Below, piece after piece: positions 14,798-23,680 of a stretch of 48,125 bases of DNA. The DNA comes from an uncultured bacterium. GTDB lineage: Bacteria; Desulfobacterota; Binatia; HRBIN30; CADEER01. The position numbers were made by a program, and so were the translations under genes. Below the pieces are notes generated by a model. That model saw only the letters and a program-made list of their open reading frames with translations. It ran no database searches and was not told the DNA's origin. Every line of letters begins with the position of its first letter. Position 1 is the stretch's first letter. The stretch covers positions 1-48,125 of the forward strand of contig CADEER010000011.1 in the NCBI GenBank assembly GCA_902826395.1, in the 5' to 3' direction.

Positions 14798-16819
14798 CTA
14801 GTCCAGTAGGACCGAAGAGTCAACGTGACTTTCGGTGGAGGACTCGTCATCCCCGCCATCGGCACCGACTTTCGCCGGGACCTGCCCCTCGCGCGGGACA
14901 AGGACGAGCTTGCCGCGCTCGGCCGGCGCCGCCTCGATCACCGCGCTTTGCGACACCAGATGCTCGTGGATCTCCTCGGCAAGGCGCCGGGAGAATCCGG
15001 GAAGAGCGGCGATGGCGTCGATCGAGGCTTCGCGCACCCGCTTCAGGCTGCCGAACGTGCGAAGTAGCTTGCGCTTGCGTTCGCTCCCCACGCCCGGGAT
15101 GTCGTCGAGAACGGACCGCAACCGCTCGCGGCCGCGCACGTTGCGATGGTACGTGATGGCGAACCGATGCGCCTCGTCTCGCACTCTCTGCAGCACGAAT
15201 AGTGCGTTTGAATTGCGGCGCAATACGACCGGGTTGACGCGTCCGGGCAGGAACACCCGCTCCTCGCTGCGCTCGATCTCCGCTTCCCGAGCCGCCCGCG
15301 TCACTCTCGACTTCGCGAGGCCGACGACATCCACCTCGCCAATCTCCAGTTCGCGGAGAACCTGTACCGCGACGTTGAGCTGCCCCCGGCCGCCATCCAC
15401 CACGAGCAGATCGGGAACGTCGCCCGTTTCACGACTGCGGCGAAAGCGCCGGGAGAGCACTTCGAACATCGATCCGAAGTCGTCCTGCCCTTGAACGGTC
15501 TTGATCCGGAACCTGCGGTAGCGCGAGGTGTCCGACTGTCCCTCGTCGAAGGTCACCATCGATCCGACCGCAAAGCCACCCTGGATGTTGGAGATATCGA
15601 AGCACTCGATGCGCTTCGGCGCGTTCCGCAGGTGCAGGCGCTGGCGCAGCTCCTCGCTCACCTGCTCGTACTGATGCTCACTGTCGCGGCGCTCGCGGAA
15701 GCTTTGCTGCGCGTTCTCGCGCGCCATCGCCACCAGCCGCAGACGGTCGCCGCGCTGCGGCCAGATCAACTCCATCTTGCGCCCGCGGCGATCGCTCAGA
15801 ACCTCGGCACGGACGGCGCGATCCTCCAGATCGACCGGCACCAGCACCTCGTCGGGGACGTAGCGCTCCCCTTGGTAGTACTGCGTCAGGACCGCGGCGA
15901 TCAGCTCGTCGTCCGGCAGCTCGAAGTCGTCGATCGGGAAGCTCTGGTTGCCGGTGATCTTGCCGTTGCGCACGAAGAGCACCTGGACGTCGCAGAACGC
16001 GCCTTCGCGATAGAAGCCGAAGACGTCCTGATCGCCGCCCGAATGCGACACCGCTTGTTGACGCTCCTGAGTCTTCTCGATTGCCCTCAACCGGTCCCGC
16101 AGCCGCGCCGCCTCCTCGAATCGCTCTTCGGACGCAGCGGCCGCCATGCCAGCGCGGAGTTGATCGACGAGCTGAACCCGCTTGCCCGACAGCAGCAGCA
16201 TCGCTTCGCGCAAGTGACTTTCGTACTCCTGCCGGTCCACCTCGAGGCAGCACGGGGCCAGGCAGCGCTTGATCTGGTACTCCAGACAGGGTCGCGACCG
16301 ATTGCGGAATACGCCATCGCTACACGTCCGCAGTGGGATGACGCGGCGGATGGTATCGATGGTCTCGCGAACACTGTTGGCGGAGTGGAACGGGCCGAAG
16401 TAGCGGGCGCCGTCCTTGCGGATCTTGCGCGTCACCACGACGCGCGGCCACTCGTCGGGCAAAGTGACTTTGACGCTGACGTAGGACTTGTCGTCCTTGA
16501 GGCGCAAGTTGTAGCGCGGCTTGTACTGCTTGATGAGGTTGTTCTCGAGAATCAGCGCTTCCTTCTCCGTCTCGGTGACCAGAGTCTCGAAGGTCGTGAC
16601 CCGCTTCATCAGGAAGGCGATCTGCATGCGCTCGTCGCCACCGCGAAAATACGTCCGCACGCGCGACCGCAGACTCTTTGCCTTGCCGACGTAGATGACC
16701 CGCCCCTTGCGGTCCTTGAGCAGGTAGACGCCGGGGCGAGCGGAGAGAGCGTCCAGCCTCGACTCGAGATCGCCGTCGCTCGCCGGCTCGACCGCGGCGG
16801 GGTCGTTCGGCTCAGACAT
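14798..16819 (-). CDS. uvrC: Excinuclease ABC subunit C
   Basis: The 673-residue nuclease makes both incisions in nucleotide excision repair. An N-terminal GIY-YIG domain shows PGVYLLKDRKGRVIYVGKAK, and a UVR motif around residues 210-245 contains EERFEEAARLRDRL. The central RNase-H-like domain has FDISNIQGGFAVGSMV, and the C-terminal helix-hairpin-helix pair has DDIPGVGSERKRKLL and LPGFSRRLAEEI. The ATG at 16819 (MSEPNDP) is chosen because the upstream in-frame extension looks non-coding. It is divergent from the copper lipoprotein gene and is followed by an intrinsic terminator. Confidence 0.95.
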   Translation of the reverse strand: MSEPNDPAAVEPASDGDLESRLDALSARPGVYLLKDRKGRVIYVGKAKSLRSRVRTYFRGGDERMQIAFLMKRVTTFETLVTETEKEALILENNLIKQYKPRYNLRLKDDKSYVSVKVTLPDEWPRVVVTRKIRKDGARYFGPFHSANSVRETIDTIRRVIPLRTCSDGVFRNRSRPCLEYQIKRCLAPCCLEVDRQEYESHLREAMLLLSGKRVQLVDQLRAGMAAAASEERFEEAARLRDRLRAIEKTQERQQAVSHSGGDQDVFGFYREGAFCDVQVLFVRNGKITGNQSFPIDDFELPDDELIAAVLTQYYQGERYVPDEVLVPVDLEDRAVRAEVLSDRRGRKMELIWPQRGDRLRLVAMARENAQQSFRERRDSEHQYEQVSEELRQRLHLRNAPKRIECFDISNIQGGFAVGSMVTFDEGQSDTSRYRRFRIKTVQGQDDFGSMFEVLSRRFRRSRETGDVPDLLVVDGGRGQLNVAVQVLRELEIGEVDVVGLAKSRVTRAAREAEIERSEERVFLPGRVNPVVLRRNSNALFVLQRVRDEAHRFAITYHRNVRGRERLRSVLDDIPGVGSERKRKLLRTFGSLKRVREASIDAIAALPGFSRRLAEEIHEHLVSQSAVIEAAPAERGKLVLVPREGQVPAKVGADGGDDESSTESHVDSSVLLD

Positions 16820-16939
16820 CACGCGGACTATACCCCGCCGACCCACCTCTGGCACCCCCTGTCGAACCAGTGGCGCGGGTTTCCTGACAGGCCGCCGGCA
16901 GCGTGATACGCACTGATGCAATCGCAAAAGGAGGGAGCC

Positions 16940-17722
16940 GTGTATCGCAACAACGTCTCTACGCCGGCGCGCTCGCTGCGCGCGTTGTCACTGGCATCGG
17001 CCCTGGGCATCGCGGCGTGCCTCGGCCAGAGCGGCTGCTCGGACTCTTCCGAGCCACCGCCGCAGCCGATCGTCACTCCCGTCGACCGCGCCACCGCCGC
17101 GACGATCACCGCCAGGGTGACCTATGGCGGCACCATCCCCGAGCCGATCGAGATCAACATGAAGGCCGCGGGCGCTTGTGCGGAGTTGCACGCCGAGCCC
17201 GTCTACGAACAGCCTGTGCAGGTCGCCGACGGCAAGCTGGCCAACGTCCTCGTCTACATCAAAGGCGGGCTCGAAAACCAAGCCTTTCGCTACCCCGAGT
17301 CTGCCGTCGTCATCGACCAACGCGGCTGCCTGTACCACCCGCGAGTGACGGCGCTGATGGTGGGGCAGCCGCTAAAGTTTTTGAACAGCGACCCCGAGGC
17401 TCACAATGTCCGCGGTCGCCCCGACGAGGTCGAGGACTGGAACTTCATGATGAGCCGCAAAGGCGCCGAGCGAACTCTGCACTTCGACAAGCCGGAGATC
17501 GGCATCCGCGTCGGCTGCGACGTGCACCCGTGGATGAGCGCCTGGGTGTCGGTGCTGCCGCATCCCTATTTCGGGATCACCGGCCCCGACGGTCAGGTCG
17601 TGATCGGCGAGGTTCCGCCGGGTGAGTACGTGGTCGGCACCTGGCACGAGACCCTGGGCACTCGCGAACAGGCCGTCACACTTCCCGCCAGCGGAGCCGT
17701 GACGATCGAGATCGCCTACTAG
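16940..17722 (+). CDS. Cupredoxin-like lipoprotein with putative type-1 copper site
   Basis: The 260-residue secreted protein starts at a GTG preceded by AAGGAGGGAG. It has a lipoprotein signal with lipobox IAAC (C27). A beta-sandwich domain around residues 55-205 carries H155 (DPEAHNV) and then C193, H196 and M199 in CDVHPWM, the order of ligands in plastocyanin-type blue copper sites. The last 55 residues resemble a carboxypeptidase-regulatory-like beta domain (GITGPDGQVVIGEVPPGEY). It is probably a periplasmic electron carrier anchored to a membrane; partner unknown. It converges on a PuuD-like membrane gene, with a perfect hairpin between. Confidence 0.8.
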   Translation: MYRNNVSTPARSLRALSLASALGIAACLGQSGCSDSSEPPPQPIVTPVDRATAATITARVTYGGTIPEPIEINMKAAGACAELHAEPVYEQPVQVADGKLANVLVYIKGGLENQAFRYPESAVVIDQRGCLYHPRVTALMVGQPLKFLNSDPEAHNVRGRPDEVEDWNFMMSRKGAERTLHFDKPEIGIRVGCDVHPWMSAWVSVLPHPYFGITGPDGQVVIGEVPPGEYVVGTWHETLGTREQAVTLPASGAVTIEIAY

Positions 17723-17760
17723 AGCCCCGAGTCCGGTATTTCGGACCCAAGCGGAAGTGA

Positions 17761-17794
17761 GGGCGCGCCGTCGCCAGAACGCGACGGCGCGCCC
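17761..17794. terminator. Perfect 14-bp hairpin between convergent genes
   Basis: The arms 17761-17774 and 17781-17794 are exact reverse complements around a 6-base loop. It lies between the stops of the copper lipoprotein and the PuuD-like gene, so it could end transcription from both sides. No U-tract is present on either strand. Confidence 0.6.
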
Positions 17795-17799
17795 CTCGA

Positions 17800-18549
17800 T
17801 CAGAATCCCTTGACGGTAGCCGCCTTGCTGTAGAGCCAATACGTCACGCCCCAGCCGATCAGGACGACCACGGCGAGGCCGAACGGCCCGCCGGGCAGCC
17901 AGGTCATGTGTGCGTTCAGCATGGTGAACACCAGCGGCACGGACATGTAGGTGTTGTGCCGCGAGCGCAGACCGGCCAGCGCGACATCGTCGGCGTTGGG
18001 CGCCTCGCCATTCTTCGTCGCGGTGATGATGCGCTGCTGCGCCGGCCAGATGCGGAACCATACGTTGAAAGCCATGTTGGTGCCGAACAAGGCCCCGAGG
18101 TGAATGGCCATCGCACGGTAGGTGAATCCCGCCTGCGAATAGAAAACCAACACGACCAGCACCAACGCCAGTCCCGCGCCGAAGGCGATGTTGAGCGGCT
18201 TCATCACCGTGCTGGCCAGCAGGTCATAGACGAACACGCCGAGGAAGGTCACCGCCACCATGATGATGGCGAACGTGCTCCAGGTCGCACCGAGATCGTC
18301 GAACATGATGCCGCCGTGGTAGAACACCATCAGCACGAGAAGGACGCCGGTGATCCAGGTATAGGCGGCGCCCCAGCGGAACCAGTAGAGCGCGCGCGGC
18401 ATCAGCTCCGGCACGACCTTCTTCTTCGTCTCGCCGTCCATGGTCGGCGCGAAGCCGGAGTTGACGAAGTTGAAGAAGTACAGAAGGCCTATCCACAAGA
18501 TGCCCGCGACCACGTGAGCCCAGCGAAATATTCCCTGTAGAGCCTCCAT
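17800..18549 (-). CDS. PuuD-like multi-pass membrane protein (urate-oxidase-N family)
   Basis: The 249-residue protein has about seven hydrophobic helices and resembles the N-terminal membrane domain of PuuD, described in other bacteria as a cytochrome-linked urate hydroxylase. It opens with IFRWAHVVAGILWIGLLYFF, and FGTNMAFNVWFRIWPAQQ is characteristic. The C-terminal cytochrome c domain of full-length PuuD is absent. No purine-catabolism genes surround it, so a urate role is doubtful. Start at 18549 after GGGAGG. A redox link with the convergent copper protein is speculative. Confidence 0.75.
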   Translation of the reverse strand: MEALQGIFRWAHVVAGILWIGLLYFFNFVNSGFAPTMDGETKKKVVPELMPRALYWFRWGAAYTWITGVLLVLMVFYHGGIMFDDLGATWSTFAIIMVAVTFLGVFVYDLLASTVMKPLNIAFGAGLALVLVVLVFYSQAGFTYRAMAIHLGALFGTNMAFNVWFRIWPAQQRIITATKNGEAPNADDVALAGLRSRHNTYMSVPLVFTMLNAHMTWLPGGPFGLAVVVLIGWGVTYWLYSKAATVKGF

Positions 18550-18700
18550 GCGAACCTCCCATCGGCAGCGCTCTCGAAACGCGAGAACGCAAACAAGACA
18601 TGACTGAATCGGGTCAGCCTTACGGGGCACTCGCCACAGTTGTCAAGACGACGCGCCGCTACTTTACGCGGCGCTGCTTCTGGCGCATTCTGCCGAGCCT

Positions 18701-21139
18701 GTGCAGCGAACCGATCCAGCAACGCAAGGCCGCCAAGCGCGCAGGCGACGCTCGCATCTGATCCTGCAAACGCTCGCCGCTTGCGTGTTGTTGGCGGTCG
18801 GCGCGTGCGAAAGCAGCCCCAAGCCGGATGCGGAGCCGACCGCATCGCTTGCCGCCCCGACCGCGACGACTGCCAGCGCGCCCGACATCTTCACCGAATG
18901 GCTGCGCTTCGAGGAGCCCGAGCTGCGCGCCGAGCCGAGCTTCCGCAAGTTCTACGTCGACACGATGCTCGGGCACCAGGTGTTTCGCGTCCCGCCCCAG
19001 GGCGTGCCGTCGTACATCGCCAACGCTCTCCTGCTCGACGACGACAAGCTGCTCTTCCCGTCCGGGCGCCGAGTATGGAATCGGGAGTTGGAGCACACCA
19101 TCGGGTTGACTGGAGAGTTCTGCTTCATCCATTCGAGCTACTGCCTGCGCCGGCTCTTCGACGTCAGCTTCTCGATCGATGGCGCTCCACAAATCGTCTA
19201 CGACAACCAGTATTCGATCCGCCGCTTCCCCAGCCACACGACGGTCGACTATCGCCTCGGTGGCGTCGCGATCCAGGAGCACAAGCTCATCACGTACGAT
19301 GATCGGGCTGCCGCGCTGTACGACGCGCGCTCGATCGACGGCAAGGAGCACACACTTCGGCTCGAGGCCGTCGTGCCCCACCCACGGCTGCCGGGTGGTG
19401 GGACGGTGCCGCCCAAGCCGCCCCTCCTCGGCGGCGGCCAATTCCAGGGCAACCCGCTGTTCCTCTATCTCGAAGCGCCCGGCTTCGAACGCCTGCCTGG
19501 AGATCTGATCCATCTCTCCCGAGAGCTGAAGTTGCCGGCCGACGGCACGACGTCTTCGGCTTCGCTCGCCATCGCCTTCGCGATCGACGAGCGAGGATCC
19601 GAGCCGCCGCTTCCCGCCCTCGTCGAGCACGCCGGCGAGTACAATCGCTGGTTCGTCGACAACGTCCCCTACTTCGATTGCTCGGACCCAGCCTTCAAAA
19701 AGATGTGGTATTACCGCTGGTGGATCGTCCGCTTCCACATGGTCGACCTGCGCGATGGCGCCACCGAGGACCTGCGCGATTTCGCCTTCTACGAAGGAAA
19801 GCTCGGCTTCGACAATCCGATCGTCTTCGCGATTCCGGCTCAGATCAAAGAGCTGACCTATCTGCGCGATCCGCGTTACGCGCTGTCACAGCTCCACAAC
19901 GGCTACCGCAATCGCATCGCCAACGGCGCGATCGTCGACCCTCCCGGCAGCCCCTATTGGAATGAGACTTACTCCCACTGGACCGTGCTAGCCGCCGCAG
20001 AGCTCAACCGTGTGCAGCCGATCCCCGCTGCCGATCTCGCCGAATTGCTGCCGCGAATGGCCGACGACGTACGCGGCTGGTTGTCCGCTTACGACGAAGA
20101 CGGCGACTCGCTGCCGGAGCGATCGCGGCCGAGAGTCACCGGCTACGATCTCGACATCCTGTCGTGGTGGTACTGGGCCGGTACGCGCCTCGACCAGCAA
20201 GCGCGGCCGCCGGCGATGGAACGCGTCGACTTCGCGAGCTTCGTCTATGCGAACGCCGTCGGCGTGGTCGAGCTGGCCGAGGCCGCGGGACGCGACGACC
20301 TCGCCGAAGAATTTCGGGGCATCGCCGAACGCATCCGCAAAGCCGCGCTCGCCAAACTGTGGGATCCCGAGTCCGGCTTCTTCTACGCGCAGCGCGCCGA
20401 GGACGACGCGCGGGCGCCACTGCGCGAGTTGCACGGCTTGTTTCCGTTCGCTACCGGCCTCGCCCCGGACAGCGGCGACTACACTCGCGCTCTGCGCTAT
20501 CTCGTCGATCCAGCCGAATTCTGGTCCCGCTTCCCACCCGTCATCACCAGCCAAGCGCACTATCGCGACTGGAGCTGGGAGATGGACGGCTTGACCCGCA
20601 ACATCGCGCCGCATCCGATCAGCATGGGTGGACGCACAGTGCTGCAGGCGATCCGCGACTACGAGCAGCCGCTCGTCACGGGCGACCATTTCATGGAGCT
20701 ACTGCGCCGCTACAACGACTTGATCTACCCGGGCGTGCATCCCAACGACCCGACCTGGCGACCAAACGCCCACGAGTACTACTCGCAGTGGGAGCCGTAC
20801 GCCCGCGAGCCGCGGCCCAAGCCGTCCGACATCTCGCACGACTTCCACTCGATGTGGCTGAGCCTCGTCGTCGAGGGCGCGATCGGCCTGGTGCCGAGAG
20901 CGGACGACGTCCTGGAGATAGATCCCCTCGCAAGCGACTGGGACTATTTCGCGGTGCATGGGCTGCGCCATCGCGGTCGCGACCTGACCATCGTGTGGGA
21001 TCGCCCCGGAGACGGTCCGCCGCACTACGAAGGGTTCCCCGAAGGCTTATCGGTTCGACTCGACGGCAAACCGGTTGGGCATCGGGAGCAGCTCGGACGG
21101 CTCGAGATCGATCTCGCTGCAGGCGCGCGACCCCGCTGA
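18701..21139 (+). CDS. Secreted lipoprotein glycosidase-like protein (GH63/MGH1-type barrel)
   Basis: The 812-residue protein begins at GTG and has a basic N-region, a hydrophobic core and lipobox AVGAC near residue 36, so it is probably an envelope lipoprotein. The N-terminal 300 residues look beta-rich. Residues 320-760 are helical with aromatic motifs such as TYSHWTVLAAAEL, YDLDILSWWYW, WSWEMDGLTRN and DFHSMWLSLVVEGAIGL, which recall the six-hairpin (alpha/alpha)6 barrels of GH63 and mannosylglycerate-hydrolase-type enzymes. A short beta C-terminal domain follows. Substrate and catalytic acids cannot be assigned by eye. It is divergent from the PuuD-like gene. Confidence 0.65.
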   Translation: MQRTDPATQGRQARRRRSHLILQTLAACVLLAVGACESSPKPDAEPTASLAAPTATTASAPDIFTEWLRFEEPELRAEPSFRKFYVDTMLGHQVFRVPPQGVPSYIANALLLDDDKLLFPSGRRVWNRELEHTIGLTGEFCFIHSSYCLRRLFDVSFSIDGAPQIVYDNQYSIRRFPSHTTVDYRLGGVAIQEHKLITYDDRAAALYDARSIDGKEHTLRLEAVVPHPRLPGGGTVPPKPPLLGGGQFQGNPLFLYLEAPGFERLPGDLIHLSRELKLPADGTTSSASLAIAFAIDERGSEPPLPALVEHAGEYNRWFVDNVPYFDCSDPAFKKMWYYRWWIVRFHMVDLRDGATEDLRDFAFYEGKLGFDNPIVFAIPAQIKELTYLRDPRYALSQLHNGYRNRIANGAIVDPPGSPYWNETYSHWTVLAAAELNRVQPIPAADLAELLPRMADDVRGWLSAYDEDGDSLPERSRPRVTGYDLDILSWWYWAGTRLDQQARPPAMERVDFASFVYANAVGVVELAEAAGRDDLAEEFRGIAERIRKAALAKLWDPESGFFYAQRAEDDARAPLRELHGLFPFATGLAPDSGDYTRALRYLVDPAEFWSRFPPVITSQAHYRDWSWEMDGLTRNIAPHPISMGGRTVLQAIRDYEQPLVTGDHFMELLRRYNDLIYPGVHPNDPTWRPNAHEYYSQWEPYAREPRPKPSDISHDFHSMWLSLVVEGAIGLVPRADDVLEIDPLASDWDYFAVHGLRHRGRDLTIVWDRPGDGPPHYEGFPEGLSVRLDGKPVGHREQLGRLEIDLAAGARPR

Positions 21140-21252
21140 CGCGGGCGTCGAATCGACAATCCGTTAAAACAGTCCGTTTCACCGGAGCCCTGAGCGGCGG
21201 TATAGTACCGCTCCGATAACGCGACGCTGTACGAACCGTCCAGAGACGAACG

Positions 21253-22590
21253 ATGCGCGAGCCACCATCGAGCCACGAGACACGGGCGGACTCCGACGAG
21301 CAACAAGCGCCGCAAACTCTGGATCGTATCAGGACCTTCGCCGCCGCTTTCATGCGCAAGCACAGCGAGGACGACATATCGATCCACGCCATGAGCCTGA
21401 CCTACACGACCATCCTGTCGATGGTCCCTCTGCTGGCGGTCACCTTCTCGGTCCTCAAGGCGTTCGGCATTCACAATCAGGTCCAACCATTCCTCGCGAA
21501 GAGCTTCTCGCCGCTGGGCAGCGAGGGAGCGGTCCTCAGCGCGAGGATCACCGAGTTCGTCGGCCACATGGAAGTGGGAGTGCTGGGCGCGGTGGGAGTG
21601 GCGGGACTTTTCTACACAGTCGTGACCCTGGTCGGCTCGATCGAACACGCCCTCAACCACATCTGGCAAGCGCGGCGCGGGCGCGATTGGTCGCGCAAGG
21701 CGCGCGACTACCTCACCGTGATCCTGATCGGCCCGGTGTTGGTGTTTTCCGCGCTGGCGCTGATCGCATCCGCCGAGAAGCACGCGCTGGTGCGGGAGTT
21801 CTTCGACTTCGCTCCCCGGTTGACCTGGCTCGGTACCGTGATCCTGCCGTACATCATCTTATCGTTGGCATTTACGCTCCTTCTCCGCTTCATGCCCAAT
21901 ACGTACGTCACCTGGGATGCGGCAGCCGTCGGCGGTGTCGCGACCGGCATCGCCTGGAAGCTCGCCGGCTCGACCTTCACCGCCTTCGTCGCAAGCTCGG
22001 CCAGCTACACCGCAATCTACTCGAGCTTCGCGATCCTGATCCTGTTCTTTCTGTGGGTCTATGCGAATTGGTTGATCGTCCTGATCGGGGCCGAGATCGG
22101 ATATTCGTGGCAGTACCCGCACGACGTACTGAGCCGGCTACGCGACACCACCGTCGCGGCGCGGGAGCGCAACGGCCTGAGGCTCCTCGTAGTCCTCGCG
22201 CGCGCGCACTTGGGCGGCGAACGGCCGCTGCAACCCGCCGATCTCGCAGTGCGCGGCGGCTTGCCTTCGTCCTTCGTCGACGACGTCGTCGAGCACATGA
22301 TTCAAGGAGGCTTCCTGCTGGTCGCGGAGCGGCCGCGCGGCATCGCCCTGGCCAAACCTCCTCGATCGATCGCGGTGGCGGAGCTTCTCGCGATTCTGCG
22401 CGGCGAGAATGGTACGGTGCCCCCGCGGCCCGGCCCGCCCGCGATCGATGCGGCCCTGGCGCGGCGACGGCTGGCCGGCGATGCGGCGCTCGAGGGACTC
22501 TCGCTCGAGGATCTAGCCGACAGCGGGCCGCGAAAGCCGGCGGCCGCCGCACAGCCGTCGCCACGGTTGGATCTGGCTCGGCCAACCTGA
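21253..22590 (+). CDS. YihY/BrkB family inner-membrane protein
   Basis: The 445-residue protein has the YihY core (residues 25-300) with about six membrane helices. It includes SIHAMSLTYTTILSMVPLLA, SIEHALNHIWQA and SFAILILFFLWVYANWLIVL, which ends in the family motif GAEIGYSWQY. These proteins were once misnamed ribonuclease BN; a transport or flippase-like role is proposed but unsettled. The C-terminal 140 residues are cytoplasmic and contain a winged-helix-like stretch (PADLAVRGGLPSSFVDDVV), longer than in E. coli YihY. It follows the glycosidase-like gene by 113 bases on the same strand. Confidence 0.88.
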   Translation: MREPPSSHETRADSDEQQAPQTLDRIRTFAAAFMRKHSEDDISIHAMSLTYTTILSMVPLLAVTFSVLKAFGIHNQVQPFLAKSFSPLGSEGAVLSARITEFVGHMEVGVLGAVGVAGLFYTVVTLVGSIEHALNHIWQARRGRDWSRKARDYLTVILIGPVLVFSALALIASAEKHALVREFFDFAPRLTWLGTVILPYIILSLAFTLLLRFMPNTYVTWDAAAVGGVATGIAWKLAGSTFTAFVASSASYTAIYSSFAILILFFLWVYANWLIVLIGAEIGYSWQYPHDVLSRLRDTTVAARERNGLRLLVVLARAHLGGERPLQPADLAVRGGLPSSFVDDVVEHMIQGGFLLVAERPRGIALAKPPRSIAVAELLAILRGENGTVPPRPGPPAIDAALARRRLAGDAALEGLSLEDLADSGPRKPAAAAQPSPRLDLARPT

Positions 22591-22725
22591 CGGCGCCCAG
22601 CCCGAGCGCTGGGGGTTGAGGAGAGTGGTAGGCTCACGGCCAGAGTCGCCGCGGGACACAGTGCTACCCCAGAACCCGACGCGATTGTCCCTGCCGCGCT
22701 AAGGCGCCTTCGTCATGCGGCCCAC

Positions 22726-22754
22726 TTGCCGTCTCCAGGAAATTGTGAGATAAA
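22726..22754 (+). promoter_or_regulatory. Possible sigma-70 promoter for the lipoprotein trio
   Basis: TTGCCG, a 17-base spacer and GATAAA lie in an unusually AT-containing stretch about 87 bases before the first alanine-zipper lipoprotein ATG. The spacing is ideal and four of six bases fit at each hexamer. The rest of the 250-base gap after the YihY gene holds nothing else I can support. Confidence 0.4.
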
Positions 22755-22840
22755 GCCGCGCAATAACAACGTTTGGCGGTCATCCGATGGGCGGAAACCG
22801 TCTATGCGACGCATCGCCGTGGCGGTGCAGGAGGTACGGA

Positions 22841-23095
22841 ATGAAGTCGTGGTTTACCACCATCTTGATCGCGGGCGTCGCGGCCCTCGGCGTTGGATGC
22901 ACCGCGAAGCTGGATCCCGAGCAGATGGCGCGGATCGAAGCTGCGTCCAACAGCGCGGAAGCAGCGGCCAACAAGTGTCAGGCTGCCGCTGACGAGGCGA
23001 GTGGCGCAGCGGCGCGCGCCGCTGATTCGGCTGAGGCAGCCGAGCGAGCCGCCCGCAAGGCCGAGTCGATCTTCGGATCGTCGCTGCGCAAGTAA
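22841..23095 (+). CDS. OprI/Lpp-like alanine-zipper lipoprotein 1
   Basis: The 84-residue precursor has a signal peptide with lipobox GVGC (C20), leaving a 65-residue mature lipoprotein. The mature chain is almost purely Ala, Glu, Arg and Lys in heptad-like spacing and ends SSLRK. E. coli Lpp and Pseudomonas OprI have the same plan: lipidated N-terminus, trimeric helix and a C-terminal lysine that L,D-transpeptidases join to peptidoglycan. Tethering of the outer membrane to the wall is therefore the likely role. The ATG follows GCAGGAGGT, which decides the start. It is first of three similar genes. Confidence 0.85.
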   Translation: MKSWFTTILIAGVAALGVGCTAKLDPEQMARIEAASNSAEAAANKCQAAADEASGAAARAADSAEAAERAARKAESIFGSSLRK

Positions 23096-23116
23096 GCGCG
23101 GAAGGAGCTTCTAAAC

Positions 23117-23374
23117 ATGGGCTTGTCCACTGTCCTGCGACTGTCGATCGCGCTTGCGATCATGACCGCGGTGGGGTGCTCGGCTAAACTCGACAGCGCG
23201 TCTCAACAGCGCGTCGACCAGATCACCGCCTCTACCGAGGCCTCGGCCGCCAAGGCGAACGCTGCTGCGGCAAAGGCCGAAGACGCCGCCAGAAGTGCCA
23301 AAGCGTCGGCCGATCGCGCCGCCGCTGCCTCGCAAAAGGCCGAGGCGATTCTCTTCCGCACGATGCAGAAGTAG
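23117..23374 (+). CDS. OprI/Lpp-like alanine-zipper lipoprotein 2
   Basis: The 85-residue precursor has lipobox AVGC (C21) and a mature chain of 65 residues, the same length as its upstream neighbour. The helix is Ala/Lys/Asp-rich (KANAAAAKAEDAARSAKASA) and ends RTMQK, again with a terminal lysine suited to peptidoglycan attachment. GGAAGGAG precedes the ATG. It starts 21 bases after lipoprotein 1, so the two are surely co-transcribed. Mature lengths are closer to OprI (about 64) than to E. coli Lpp (58). Confidence 0.85.
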   Translation: MGLSTVLRLSIALAIMTAVGCSAKLDSASQQRVDQITASTEASAAKANAAAAKAEDAARSAKASADRAAAASQKAEAILFRTMQK

Positions 23375-23395
23375 AAGTCGCATCGCGTTTTCCGG

Positions 23396-23626
23396 ATGCG
23401 CTTCAGTTACATCGTCAAACCTGTCGTGCTCGCCGCCGCCGTCTCGATGGCGGCGTGCGGCACGATGGGGAAACACCGCTGCGAATGCAGCTCCGGCGCC
23501 GACGCCGCGACGCGCTCCGAAGAGGCAGCTCGGCGAGCCGAGATCGCTGCCGCAAGTGCTCAAGAAGCCGCCAAGCGGGCCGACGCGGCCTCGATCCATC
23601 TGGAGCAGAAGGCCACGTCCGAGTGA
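23396..23626 (+). CDS. Alanine-zipper lipoprotein 3, no terminal lysine
   Basis: The 76-residue precursor has lipobox MAAC (C21) and a 56-residue mature chain. The helix EEAARRAEIAAASAQEAAKR matches the other two, but the chain ends KATSE with no terminal lysine, so Lpp-style crosslinking is not expected. After the lipidated cysteine it adds a CEC pair (HRCECSSG) the others lack. It may be a free-form partner that mixes into trimers. The ribosome-binding site is weak. It starts 21 bases after lipoprotein 2. Confidence 0.78.
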   Translation: MRFSYIVKPVVLAAAVSMAACGTMGKHRCECSSGADAATRSEEAARRAEIAAASAQEAAKRADAASIHLEQKATSE

Positions 23627-23680
23627 CCCCTGGCGGCGGGCGCTACCAGCGCCGTGCAGTGCCGCCCGGATCCCAGGTGC

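Noticed and set aside
17800-18549. Functional urate oxidase
   Set aside because: The cytochrome c domain is missing and there are no purine-degradation genes nearby, so only family membership is claimed.
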